Shown here piece by piece: positions 39,548 to 51,768 of a stretch of DNA of 64,000 nt (its first letter is position 1; every line of letters begins with the position of its first letter). Source of the stretch: Quillaja saponaria (lineage: Eukaryota; Streptophyta; Magnoliopsida; Fabales; Quillajaceae); NCBI GenBank assembly GCA_029379385.1, contig CM055608.1, forward strand, positions 27,154,350 to 27,218,349, given 5' to 3'. Position numbers and translations under genes: made by a program. The notes under the pieces are model-generated. The model saw nothing but the letters and a program-made list of their open reading frames with translations. It had not been told where the DNA came from and did not search any database.

Positions 39548-40725
39548 ATTTAATTACAGTCTCATAGTTTAACTCAAAATTTACTTTAATTTTTATCATT
39601 TAATTTATTGTAACTGAATCTCTATAATTATGAAATTCACTTTCTGTCTTAATTAAAATTGACGGAGATAACATGGACGGATGAAAATAAATAAAAATTA
39701 TGTAACTGAGACATAAATAAAAAATTAACACATGATTTTGTAGAAAATAAAAAAAAATTTAATTTAATAGACAAATGAGAAAATATTGTGGAATTTTAAA
39801 TAAATAAAAAATTAAAGAAAACATATTAATTATTAATATTTAACAAAATAAAAAATTAATTTTGTAAAAAAAATATTTTTGTTTTTCTGCATTTTATTAT
39901 TGTATTCAACTATAATTAGCCAGTAAGCAGGATTCAAATGTAATTAGTATATGTAAGAAGGAAATAATATCGTGTTTATATATATTTGCTAGAATACAAC
40001 ATAATAAACAGAAACAAGTTGGGCATTTGTGTATATATGGAGAGATCCGTGCAAAACTCAACCCATTATTGGAAAAACCTTCACCATTCCTTTCGTCATT
40101 CATTGATGACATTAAATTATTACATAAATTTTTGTTTCCCTAGACCTACAAATCCACAAGTCACACCCCATGCGTTTATACAACTTATTCATTTTGTTCA
40201 TGGAACTTCTTAAAGTGGTATATGCAACATATAATATTAATTAGTTATAATTATACTGATAGTTAACCATGTCATGAGCCACATAATTTTTTATCTATTT
40301 TTATTTATCTATGCCACATCTGTCAAAATTAATTTAGATAACCCTAATTAGAGTAATTTTATAATTATAAGAATTCAATTAACAAATTGAAAGAGTCATT
40401 CATGGATGACATTAAATTATGACATAATTTTATAATTATAAATTTTATGATTTTATCTATTTTTGCTTATACTCCATGCGAAGTATAAGCAATATAAAAT
40501 AATAATTAGTTATAATTATGGTGTGAGTCTGCCATGTCATGAGTCATATAATTTTTTATCCACTTTCATTTATCTACGTTATCTCCATCAAAGTTAATTT
40601 AGATGAAAGGAGTTCAATTGGAGTCGTTTTATGATTACAAAAATCCAATTACAACAAATTGAATGATTGAGATTGAAGTAAATTCTTAAGTTAAATTATA
40701 AGGGCTAAAATATAATTTAACTAAA
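39548..40725. mobile_element. Long-TIR Mutator-like element in copy A
   Basis: The left end (GTTTAACTCAAAATTTAC near 39568, TTATTGTAACTGAATCTCTA near 39606) is the inverted, diverged match of the right end (CCAATTACAACAAATTGAAT near 40646, TAAGTTAAATTATAAGGGCT near 40688). The TIRs resemble those of the Pack-MULE at 15848-17365. A second right-end-like block lies at about 40262-40395, absent from copy B, so copy A also has an internal duplication of about 260 bp. Exact ends and target duplication were not established. The inside has no recognised gene. Confidence 0.55.
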
Positions 40726-42537
40726 ACAATTGTGGTTTTCTATTTTTTATTATTATTATAGGATTTCACATGTCATCTATTATAGGACTAAAAATTTTTG
40801 AAAATTTTACTTCCATTACCTCCTAAAAAATTTCAAATCGATAAAAAGAACACATTTTTTGCCAACTCCTTGGCTTGGGGTGCTCTAGAAAAATTTTCAA
40901 AAACAATTTGGTAATAATAATTGAAATAATTTAACATTTTTTCCCTTTATAATGGTTAACAATGGGTGCTATTCTCATTTCTTCTGATGCAATAATTCAG
41001 CATTGTTTTGTAGGCAGTATATTAAGTGGTGATTGAGTATATATGGAGGGTGCCACCACCTTAATAAATTATTCAAGCACTTGCAAAGATTTAATTCCTG
41101 GAAAAGGCCAAGTTGTCTAGTGCCATAAGGTGAAACTTTATATGTTAATGTCAGTGGAATACACGTGTAGGATAGCATCAAAATAGGAGGAGTTTGGCTA
41201 CAAAAAGACCAACTCAAAAGAATGGCATACATATATTGAATACAGCGTCCTGAGATTTATACATGCTACATATATTTTCCAAATTACTTATTTTTAGGCA
41301 ATATATTCTTGGACCAAAAAAAAGTTTCATTGTTTGGTAATATCAAAAATTATATTAGAAATGAAACTAATTTTTCATTTTAATATTTGGTCATGTTAAC
41401 ATAAAATGACATATTTAAAAAAAAAAAAAAAAAGAGTTGTAATATACAATACGCTGCAAGTCAGCTACAAATATTATCCTAAAAAGTCAAGTGCATAAAC
41501 ATAAGACAATTATAAGCACACTTACGATTGAAGTTATCATTTAATACCTAAGTAATGTCCTCTAATAACACAACAATGCCAGTTAGGAAGACAAGTAAGC
41601 ATTTTATACACTTCTCAGGTACATAATCAAAAAATTAATTACAGCCACAAGTTGTCTACTCAATCCCCAAAAAAGTCTCCACATGCATATTGGAAATCAA
41701 ACACACTTTTAACACTATATATACAGCAAATTGTAGTATTAATAATGTTATAATCCACTAGATTAATTAAGTACCACATGTGATATGGAGGAATCAAGGA
41801 ATTTGCTTGAAAGAAGTATGAATGAACATTTAATTAGAAAAATCTGGAATTGTTTTCTTTGATGGTGGATGGTTATGGTTATGGTTATGATTATGGACAT
41901 AGTGTGGTGGTGATGTGGTGGCTGTCAGTGGTTACAATGACAAGTTTTTATTTTTTTTTCATTTTAGATAAGATTTTGTACATAAAGAATTTGAGTTCTT
42001 TTTTTTGGTTAAAAAAAATATATATGCCCTATGACATTCACTAATTTAACCATTAATTCACGTGGGTTAGATGTGATCATTATTATTAGTCACGTATGTT
42101 TTTGTTTATCATATCAAACACATCAAGGTTAATTGGCCTTTCTCACTTTCTCACTTTCTCTAATGGATTCTCAGTTTTCTCCATCAGTGTTTTCCTGTCC
42201 TTGATTTTCTCTCTCAAAAGTGTTAAGAGGAATTCCACAAACTTTTCCGTTTCAAATCTTGGCCTCATCTCGTTTGCTTCATAGCTAGGTGATTTGCGTG
42301 TTTCTCTCTCCTGTTTGGGGTAGATAGAAAGTTTTTGATTTTTTTTTTTCTGTTTGGGTAGATAGAAAGTTTTGATTTTTTTTTTTGTCCCGCAGGAAAT
42401 TCTCCGTGGTTCCTTCCGAAACACGTGAATTCTGGTCGTATTTTTGCAGGTTTAAATAGATTTAACTACTCTGCGTAAGAATGGGCTTTGGGTGTTTTGG
42501 TATATTAGGTAGTGGCTTGAAGAAAGCTTTTGATTTT

Positions 42538-45500
42538 ATGGGCAATACGGCAAGTAGTGGTGTTAACAACCGCCGGAGACACGGGAACAGGCGGAGTCAT
42601 AAGCCTCATCCGCCTCCGGAACCGCCTCTGCCTGAAATCACAGCTAATCGGTATGTATTCGCGGCCGCTACACCTTACCCATCACAATACCCGAACCTTC
42701 CTCCATATTACCAGTACCTCGGTTACTATCCCCCTCCACCACCATTGCCGGTGCCTCTGCCAGCTCCATTTGATCACCATCATCGCGGGGTGTCTCATCC
42801 ACACATGGACCTAGCCCATGCCAATTGGGTTGCTGGGCGATACCCCTATGGACCAGTTATGCCCCCACCTGCACCATATGTAGAGCTTCAGAAGGCTGTG
42901 ACTATAAGGAATCATTTTAATCTTAAGAAGGAGACACTAAGGATTGAACCGGATAAGGAGAACCCTGGGAGCTTCCTTGTGGCGTTCACTTTTGATGCCA
43001 GTGTTGCTGGGAGGTAAGCTTTGTTTGAAATATTTGCTGATAAATATAATTCCAAATTTATGATTAGCTTATGTTTTAAGTGAATCCAATGCTGGAATTG
43101 TGAAACATCAGATTGGTAAACTCTTTATTTGGTACTTGTGTGCGACGTATTTAGGATCAGAGATTAATACGGGATTTCGAACTAAATAGTTCTTTTCCTG
43201 GCTTCAAAAAAATGCTTTTGTTAGTAAGCTCAATTAGGATAGTATATGTGGGATGCGGATAGTTACTTTCCTTCTATGTTTTTTGAAAAATTTAGTGAAA
43301 TAATCTGATTTTTCTTAGGATACGTAACCCGTTTACAATTCATAGTAGAGCAAAGAGCTCCACAGGGAATGAGATGAAAAGAAACAACATGCTAATTGCT
43401 CCCTTTCTTTGTCCTGGAAGGGTCTCTAGAGGGTAAAAGAAGTTTCATGTCATTTGGTCCTGTACTTACCTCTGTTGCTGGCTACTCTTGCTGTCAAAGC
43501 ATAACCATTGAAGTGTCTATTATGAGTCGGTGCTAACCTTTTTGTTAACAGAGTTATTATGGAAAGACTCGGATGAAAGAGGAAATTGGTATGGAAAGAA
43601 TATTGTTTTCATTGATCAATTGGGACTTTTTAAACAATTATGTATATGGGTACCACAGGTGGTTGCAAATAAGAAGCTGGACCTTGTCGAATGCAAACAT
43701 GTAATCTCATTGAACCATGTATATGCATAAAGGAAAGAGATTCCTTGCATAATATTTCCCTTTTATTAAGTTTTGCCATCCCAAAAAAATAGTTTTCTGT
43801 GTTCTGGCACTCTATTTCCCAAAGTTTTTGTCTCTCCCAGGGAAAATATACAATCTCTTGTACACAGAAGTAATGTGTATTTTGGAGTTATGTCTAGTTC
43901 TTGAGCCTGTTTAAATGAAACGAGACTCGTGGAATTGTAATTTAGAAAGGAGGATAGAGTTTTGTCTACTGCAACTTGATGGCTGGAATTGCATGGTCTG
44001 TACATTATCAAAGATAATACTAGAGGTTGTTATGATAAGGTTGCTCTAGATTTAGGCACTATTAAAAGTTGTGACGAAATTATCTGCATATGTAGAATCA
44101 TCTGTAATTATTTAGACTGAAATGAATTGGCTCAAGACTGACATAGATGGTTATCAGCTTGGATGGTGAAACTCTTTTGTTTAGTTTTACTGACATTCTC
44201 TATTGCGAATGAAGATATGAGAAACATGAATATATGACGATCTTAGCAAAATTGGTTCTGCTGTATGTCTTTTACATTGCTGCATAGGTGCCAAACAACC
44301 CACATTTTGTTGCTTTTAGAAAATTTAAGATCAAAAGCTTCAGTTACTGGCTTGAGATTAATTTAGGGGTGAGTATTCGTTCAGGTCGGTTAGTGTTGGA
44401 GCATTTATTGACCGAACCTGACAAAGTCGGTTATCTAAAATTACCAACTAATAATCAACCGACTACAGTCGGTTTTTCAAAATTCACTTCCTGCCCTTCT
44501 TTTAGTTATCAATCAGTTGGTCGGTCGGTTTTGTTTATGAAACTAAGCTTCGGAAAATTTTTGGCTCATTTCTGTCTTTTTGTCCAATCAATGTCTTGTT
44601 CAAGTCCAAGTATACGGAAATTAGCTGCTCTCCTTTACCTGTGAATGTATTTTTCGGTTTGAATTGGTTGCTGATGAATTCGGTTGGTTATGAGGCGGTT
44701 TCTCGGTTATTCGGGTTTTATGCTCACCCCTAGAGATAATATATATACACATTGTTCTTTTCTTTTTCTATTACTGTTTCTCTTTTCATTCTATTTTGTT
44801 TCAATTCACCGGTTCCTTTGTGTCACAACATCTTTATTAACATAATTTATAATTTAACTTCCTTCTGCAATGCGTGTCTATAACATAATAGGCATATTTC
44901 CATCCAGCAACATCTTACATTTATGGTTGTGTGAACATATGTCTTACCTCAGAAATGTTTTTATTTGTTTTGAAGTTGCACATTATTATGTACGACTCTT
45001 TATATCCTTTCTCTAATAGTTTTGTTTCCTTTATTCTGTTAAACAGCCTCACTGTTATGTTCTTTGCAAAAGAAGGTGAAGACTGTAATCCTAATCCAAC
45101 GAAAGAAAACCTTTCACCTGTCACAATACATTTCCTGCAAGGGCTTGGCCAGAAGTTTAGACTGCCAATTGGAGCTGGTATTGACTTTTCAATGTTTGAT
45201 GAATCGGAATTACTGAAAGTGGTTAGCGTGGATGTCTATCCGCTAACAGTGAAGGTTGAAGCGTCCTCTGTGAACCTGGAAGGATCAAATGAAACTCCAG
45301 TATCTGATACCATAAACTCTCAGACAACTCAAGCAGTATTTGAGAAAGAGAAAGGTGAATACCGGGTGAGGGTAGTGAAGCAGATCTTGTGGGTGAATAA
45401 CATGAGATACGAGCTGCAGGACATATATGGGATCGGAAATTCTGTTGAGGCTGACGTGGATGGGAATGATGCCGGGAAAGAATGTGTTATCTGCTTATCA

Positions 45501-46096
45501 GAACCTCGGGACACAGCTGTTCTTCCCTGCAGACACGTGGTATTCATCTTTTCCCCCTTTGCTTAAGTTCTATGGTTAAATAATTGGTTTGGGAGCGAGT
45601 GCACTTATGATGTTAGATATGATTGTGAATGTGGTAAGGTCTAGATTGTTGCACATAAGTTGCAATTTTCAGTCAATTAATTTCCACCCACCAAAAAAAA
45701 AAAAAAGGTTCACATATCTAAATCTACTGAGACCTGGCATGCATTGTCCATTCAGGCTGAAGTTTTTTCAGGGGGCTTACTCATTGTAGCTCATCAATTC
45801 ACTTATGGATTTAAGTTTTATTATGTTCTAATGGACTTCAAGTCGTCACTGTTGTGCATCAAATTTCTTATCTTGGCAACCTGACTGCTGAAAACTTCTA
45901 AATAGATCCTTGATTCCTTGTTGATAAACTTCTAAATTCTGGCTGCCTCAACCTGACTTTTGAAAACCTCATGGTGCAGTGTATGTGCAGTGGATGTGCA
46001 AAGGTTTTGAGGTTCCAGACGAACAGATGCCCAATATGCACACAACCATTTGAGAGGCTTATGGAAATAATGGTCAACAATGGGACAGAGGAATGA
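42538..46096 (+). CDS. LOG2: LOG2-like RING-type E3 ubiquitin ligase, copy A (open frame, diverged RING)
   Basis: Three exons: 42538-43013, 45047-45539 and 45980-46096, in phase, 361 residues (Arabidopsis LOG2 has about 390). The ATG at 42538 gives MGNTASSG, an N-myristoylation signal as in LOG2. The ATG at 42481 is in frame but lost in copy B, so it is not preferred. A Pro/Tyr-rich region spans about residues 25-120. The plant LOG2/LUL DAR2-type domain follows ([44 protein letters not shown]). The C3HC4 RING starts [18 protein letters not shown] and ends CPICTQP. LOG2 works with GLUTAMINE DUMPER1 in amino acid export and in ABA responses. All zinc ligands are present, but the Arg expected after the last Cys is Thr, and several conserved positions differ from copy B. 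The upstream region of copy B is missing. Confidence 0.88.
43014..45046 (+). other. First intron of LOG2-like copy A
   Basis: A 2.03-kb intron, donor AG/GTAAGC, acceptor TTAAACAG/CC. It is about 0.5 kb longer than the copy B intron (54570-56088), chiefly because of the MITE at 44364-44732. Short open frames inside are not exons. Confidence 0.85.
44364..44732. mobile_element. hAT-type MITE, about 369 bp, only in copy A
   Basis: The terminal inverted repeats are TAGGGGTGAG at 44364 and CTCACCCCTA ending at 44732. The inside has repeated GGTCGGTT/AACCGACC-like motifs, as is common in plant hAT-type MITEs. The matching site in copy B is empty (CTTGAGATAATTTATATAC near 55779). Flanks here read GAGATTAATT and GAGATAAT, consistent with an 8-bp target duplication of GAGATAAT with small changes. 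Insertion happened after the segmental duplication, or was lost cleanly from B. Confidence 0.88.
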
Positions 46097-47703
46097 AGAA
46101 ATGGTGTTAGCGCAGCTGGCAATCTGGATAGCCCAACTGTCATACTTCTGCTTGTTCTTCCCTTTGCCTTTTTTTTACAGGTTACATTTTCTGGTTTTCC
46201 AGTAATTGTAAAGGGTTATATATGATCCCAGTGTGACATGGATAATATGCTCGCGTTGCAGATGTCTTGTGTAAGGCAATGCCTCCATGAAGCTGTTAAA
46301 TGACTTCCTTCTGAAGTGTATGTTGTTTGGTGCAGGTGATGTCTGATTCACTTTCTTTCTGTCTTTCTTTTTTTAGGTTCACCATTTGTTAAAAATAGAT
46401 AAATGTTTTCAGGTTGTCTTTGACCAATCCCGTGGGTTTTGCCAGAGATAACCGATGTTGCACCTCCCCTTCCTCCTCCCATGGTTAACTTCCCGTCTCT
46501 TTGTTGGCAGTAAACCTGAAATTTTGGCAAGAATCTCAATCTTGTTTTTGCTGATAATGACCTCTAACTGTTGGTTACTTGGAGACTCTTGTATACTAGA
46601 GTCCTGATTTGGAAGCTACTCCGATATCATGAAGCAAGCCTTTTGTGATGTCTTAGGATTGTCCTAGAAATTGCATGATTTGTATGTGGTGCAAAGAGCT
46701 AGGTTCCAAATTATTCATCAATAGCAAGTTTACGTTCCATTGAGTACCTTGGTTTTCATTTACAAGAAAAATGGGTTTATACCTTTATTGTTTATTATAT
46801 AGTCAGCAAAGCAACGGAAGATAATCAAAGTAGTTCTTGCAAATTGTTCAAATTGCACATAACAAGCGGCTTGCAGTGACAAAAATGGTTTGTTTTGAAG
46901 TTTCTAGGATAAAAGAGACAATAAGCTATTAAGGTAGCACATGATGTGTTGTCAATATTCAAACATTGGCCAAGAACAAATTATTTTCTTCAATCTCTTC
47001 CCTCAAGTCCAAACCCAACAGGATTATCTCGATTTATCGTTGCCCCTCACCTCCATCCCCAAAGAAAAGAATTGAAGAGAAAGTAAAACTACATAAAACT
47101 TATTGTGAGAAATAAACCTCTTGTTTTTTTTTTTTTTTTTTTAGCACCAACCTCTTGTTAAAATACCCGGAGTGTAAGAAAATCAACAGGTTCTGCTCTC
47201 CCTCTTTTTCCTTTAAGGTACCGAATTTTACAGGACATTGTCAATCATACTGATTTCCAGCGATGGGGCTAAGAAAATAAAAATGTTCTCCTCTCCCACT
47301 TTTTCCAGATGCTGTCCACCCATTTCTCTTTCATGAACATATTCTGAATCACCTGACTGCTTTTTGAGGTTGATAGATTAAATTCAGTTCAGTTTGCAAC
47401 TGGTTCAGCATTAATCATAGTTATTTCGAATTAGCCTAGCTATCAAGTTTTAGCTGGCTAGTGAAAGCTTGCATTATTTTATGGGAAAAGTAAGCAAGAA
47501 GGCAATAAAAGAAGCACATGATACGTTTATTTGCAGTTGGCAACCACAGTGGTTGCTTATTTAATTTAAGTGCTATATAAGCACTTGGATGTTGATTACA
47601 TCCTAGATGACACAAACAATAACAACACACCAGACAGCAGGAATAGTACAGTACGAAGGACAGTTGCATCATGTGCAATAATTAGCAACGACCAGTGCAG
47701 TTC
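46097..47703. other. Intergenic between convergent LOG2-like and methyltransferase copies (A)
   Basis: 3' flanks of the two convergent genes, colinear with 57195-58768 in copy B. A T-tract at 47127-47143 is absent from B. No further gene was seen. Confidence 0.6.
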
Positions 47704-47914
47704 TAAGTCTCCCCACCATTGATGCACAAAGACACCATTGCTTCTGAGGGCCTTAAAGAGATTCATGCACCCACCTCCCCTTATCCCATTGTCTACAAAT
47801 TTGGGCAAGTAAGAAATCTTCTTCTCAAACTCGGCTGGTTTTTCCTCAGCAAGAGCCTCCATCTGTTCTATAAGAGGCTTAGTTTTTGCCAGACTTGGGC
47901 AGTCAGCTGGAAGG
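47704..47914 (-). pseudogene. Truncated 3' piece of the methyltransferase-like gene (copy A)
   Basis: This corresponds to the last part of the gene at 58769-60180. It begins at the duplication breakpoint (LPADCPSLAKTKPLIEQM...) and lacks all upstream exon sequence. About 440 bp equivalent to 58852-59294 are deleted, so PKFVDN joins directly to IRGGGCMNLF. The stop codon after HQWWGD is lost: GAC TAG in copy B is GAC TTA here through a one-base insertion, so the frame reads on to about 47599. It has no ATG of its own at the breakpoint and is not expected to be functional. Confidence 0.9.
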
Positions 47915-49390
47915 CTTAGCCATGGTAAGGAATTTAGAAATGACAAAGCCTAATGCTTTGAGACAGAATCATTCACATATTAATCACAAAGGAACGAAAC
48001 TCATGTGGGTGAATAAAACAAAGAGCATGTGACAAAAAATAAAAAGATTAGTATTTGTTTGGTGTGATTATAAATAGTGATAAGCGGCTTCATAGGGAGA
48101 AATTCGGAAGTCCTATAGTCATTTGTCATTCGTCCCTTGACTTTGATAGCTTCATTCCTGCCAAATCTCATTCATTTTGGTCCAAAATAAAAATAAACTA
48201 CCTTGCACTATAAGTTTTGAATTCGTTAAAGACTTATATTTCATTCATTAATTTATCTATTTATTTTTATTTTAAAAGAAGAAGGAGATGTTCAAAGTCT
48301 CTAATGAAATGGTGTGGCACATACATTCAAATCTAACAAACTCAAAATATTAATTAATAATAATTTTTAAAAAAAATTGAAACATTCACTCCTGAGGTAA
48401 TGAGTTTGTACTTATTATATCCACATCCTTTTTGGGTGGAATAAAAATGCATTAAAACTAAATATAAAATTCATATAAATTAGATGTGGAAGCTACTTTT
48501 TTCAAAAATATAGAACTAGAAATATGGATAAAAAAATGAGAGATATTATAAAAATAAATAAAACTCACAAATAAATTAGATTGATATTTTTTTTTTTAGC
48601 ACATCAACACAAGTATTTGCCAAATATGTATAAAAAGATATATGTGCACACCTCTTAGAGGTGAGAATGACAAGTTGCCAAAATCAGGGCCAGTACAGTT
48701 TTCGGGCCGAGTGAAGCTCCAGAATCACTGGGGTCTAGTTAAGGGACTGGGTCAATTCGATTACGAGTTTGACGGATTGACCCAATTTACAATTGTGAGA
48801 TGACACCTGTAATGTTGAAAAAGTATTATTTGGTCATCATTGTGACCTTGATCCTTAGATCCTCTAAGTTTAATAAATAAAATAGTTTTAACAATTATTC
48901 TATAGCAAATCATGAAGATAAAGTATTTCTAAAATAAATACATATTAATTGTACATAATACTAATTAATAAATATAGTTGATTATATATTGTAAAGTAGT
49001 AGAAACGGTTCAACTCCAATTGAGTCTCTGACCCTTGACCCTCTTCTATTTTCTAGATTGATGTCAGAACCAGATATGAAAATCATGCACCATACCACTG
49101 ATTTGTACATGATATGATTGAGAGATTATGCAAGTGCAAGAGATGAGCAAAAAGCAATCTTTATGCTACTGGATATGTTTGAGCCCATAATATATGTCTT
49201 CAATTTTAGATATAGTCCAAGCCGATGCCCATCTTATTGCAGTCCACAGTGAACAGTACTATTCTTATTCTCTTGCTGTTGGGCTAAACTATACGACAGA
49301 TGATAGGTTCAAAACCTAAAACACCATTCCTCTTTTTATTACAACAATCCACCAACTGTAATGGGACATTACAACATCATGCAAAAGAAA

Positions 49391-50315
49391 AAACTAGGTT
49401 AAATTAACTCAATAGTTTAACTCGAAATGTACTTTATTTAATCTCTACCATTAATTTATTATAACTGTGTCTCTATAATTATAAAATTACTCTATTTGAA
49501 TCACTTTTTGTCCAAATTAATTTTCAAAGAAGTCATGGATAAATGAAAATAAATGAAAAATGTTAAATTGATGATATGAGACGAATAAAAAATTGACACA
49601 TTATTTTTTAGAAAATAAAGAAAAATTAATTTAATAGACAAATGAGAAATCGGCGTGTGGAATATTAATTTTTTTTAAATAAAAATTAAAGAGAACATAT
49701 TAAATAATTTTAAAAATAAAAGTAATTCCATAAAAAAAAAAATCCCGCATATTTCTATTGTATTCTCTCTAATTAGTGAGTACGTGGGATTCGAATATGA
49801 ACTGATATGTAAGAAGGAAATCGATTACGATAACATCTAGTTTATATACATTTGCTAGAAGAAAGAGAAACAAGTTAGGCATTTGTGTATATGTAGAGAG
49901 ACCCGGGGAAAACTCAACCCATTAATGGAAAAACCTTCACCATTCCTTTAGTCATTCATTGATGACATCAAATTATTACATAAATTTTTCTTTCCCTAGA
50001 CCTACAAATCCACATGTCACACTATATGCATTTATATAACTTGTTCATTTTGTTCATGAAACTTCTTAAAGTAGTATAACCAAAATAAAATATTTATTAG
50101 TTATAATTAAGTGTCAATTAAAAATGTCACCGGTCACATAATTTTTTATCCACTTTCATTTGTTTACATCACTTCAGTCAAAATTAGTTGAGACGAAAGT
50201 GACCAATTGGAGTAGTTTTACAGTTATAGGAATCCAATTACAACAAATTGAATGATTGAGATTAAAATAATATCTAAGTTAAATTATAAGGACTTAAATG
50301 TAATTTAAGTAAACT
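49391..50315. mobile_element. Long-TIR Mutator-like element in copy B
   Basis: Counterpart of the element at 39548-40725. The left end is TTAAATTAACTCAATAGTTTAACTC-like near 49396. The right end contains AATCCAATTACAACAAATTG near 50230 and TAAATTATAAGGACTTAAAT near 50280, inverted relative to the left. It has one right end only. It was present before the segmental duplication. No coding content was recognised. Confidence 0.5.
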
Positions 50316-51403
50316 AATATGATTTTTTTTTTTTTTATAGGATTTCACCTGTTATCTACTATGGGACTAAAGAATTTATAGCAATTTTACTCCCACAACC
50401 TTCCAAAAAATTTTGAACTCAAGAAATTAGTTTAAAAAACACACATTTTTTGCCAACTCCTTTGCTTGGGGTGCTCCAGAAAAATTTCCAAAAACAATTT
50501 GGTAATAATAATTGAAATAGTTCAACATTTTTTCCCTTTATTATGGTTAACAATGGGTGCTATTCTCATTTCTTTTGATGCAATAATACAAGGCCATTGT
50601 TTTGTAGGCAATATATTATAGTGGTGACTGAGTATATGGAGGGTGCCACCACCTTGATAAATTATTCAAGCACTTGCAATATATTATAGTTGTCTTGTGC
50701 TATAAGCTGAAAATTTGTATGTTAATGTCAGTGGAATATACGTGTAGGATAGCATCAAAATGGGAGTTTGGCTACAAAAAATAACCAACTTAAAAGAATG
50801 GTATACATGTAGTGAATCCAGCCTCATAAGATTTATCCATACTATATATATATTTTCCAAGTGACTTATTTTTGAAAATATATTATTGGACAAAAAAAAA
50901 TTATTAGTTTTTGGTAATATCAAAAATTACCTCAGAAATGGAAATAGTTTCTCATTTCAATATTTGGCCATTTAACATATATAAATGACATATTTCATAA
51001 AATAAAAAGAGTTGCAGTACACAATACGCAGCAACTCAACTGCAGGCATAATCCTAAAAACCAATTGTATAAACATAAGATAATTATAAGTACACGTATG
51101 ATTCAGGCTGCCATTAATACCTAAATAATATCCTCTAATAACACAAAAATACCAGTTAGAAGACAAGTTAGCATAATCAAAAAATTACAGCCACAAGTTC
51201 TCTACTCAATCCCCAGAAAATTCTCCACAGAATACTGTAGATTTTTTAAATAATATATCAACAGAATTTTGACTTTTTCTTAAATAAAATGCATTAGAAA
51301 AACGTAACATAATGGAATTCAAACACACTTTAACACTACATACATCAACTTGTAGTATTAATAATGTTATAATTCACTAGATTAATTAAGTACCACATGT
51401 GAA

Positions 51404-51768
51404 TGAAACTGTGGTTTTGGAAGGTTTTGATGGAAACCCAGTTGAACAAATTGGTGCTGTAGAGAATCCATGAGAGTCCATTCCTCAACGGCCAACGCAA
51501 ACATATCATGTGGATGCTAAGTTGGGTGTGGGCATTCCTATGCCTACCTTGCTAGAGGGACAATTCCTAGAAGGCAATATGCAATAATTATTGCCACTAG
51601 TTCTGGATCTAATTGATGCAGTTTGACATCATCATCATTATCAATATAATGTGTTATTCTTATTGTAGCTGTAGTTTTTTATTTCTTTGTGAAACAATAT
51701 AGCACATATCTCGTATCTGGGACTTTTTGTTTGAAAATTTTCAATTTCTTTTGCTTTAAAGATGTGGA
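51404..51768 (+). other. Copy B-specific segment with degenerate coding-like sequence of unknown origin
   Basis: This segment is absent from the matching point in copy A (CCACATGTGATATGGAGG near 41774). In one forward frame it reads TVVLEGFDGNPVEQIGAVEN, then P, a stop (TGA), then ESIPQRPTQTYHVDAKLGVG, IPMPTLLEGQFLEGNMQ, a stop (TAA), and LLPLVLDLIDAV. Composition and frame continuity suggest a fragment of a real protein, interrupted by two stops. I could not identify the family. It is either an insertion in B or a deletion in A. Confidence 0.5.

Larger units (their letters stand above)
38159..47914 (+). repeat. Tandem segmental duplication, copy A (about 9.8 kb)
   Basis: Copy A starts at AGGCTTAGCCTTGGTAAGG (38159) and ends inside the methyltransferase-like coding sequence at 47914. 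There the start of copy B follows (AAGGCTTAGCCATGGTAAGG, 47911-47930). The match to copy B is colinear from end to end, including the LOG2-like gene, its introns, intergenic DNA and a long-TIR element. By eye identity is high in exons and lower in intergenic DNA. Main differences from B: loss of about 1.65 kb upstream of the LOG2-like gene, loss of about 440 bp from the methyltransferase fragment, a MITE in an intron, and absence of an about 365-bp segment corresponding to 51404-51768. Confidence 0.93.

Noticed and set aside
42481..42537. Upstream in-frame ATG that would extend LOG2-like copy A by 19 residues
   Set aside because: The ATG is lost in copy B (ATTGGG) and the extension there contains a stop. 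The downstream start gives the myristoylation signal MGNTASSG as in LOG2.
47596..47946. 116-codon frame across the duplication junction in copy A
   Set aside because: It has no ATG at its 5' end and is a remnant of the methyltransferase coding sequence joined to non-coding DNA.
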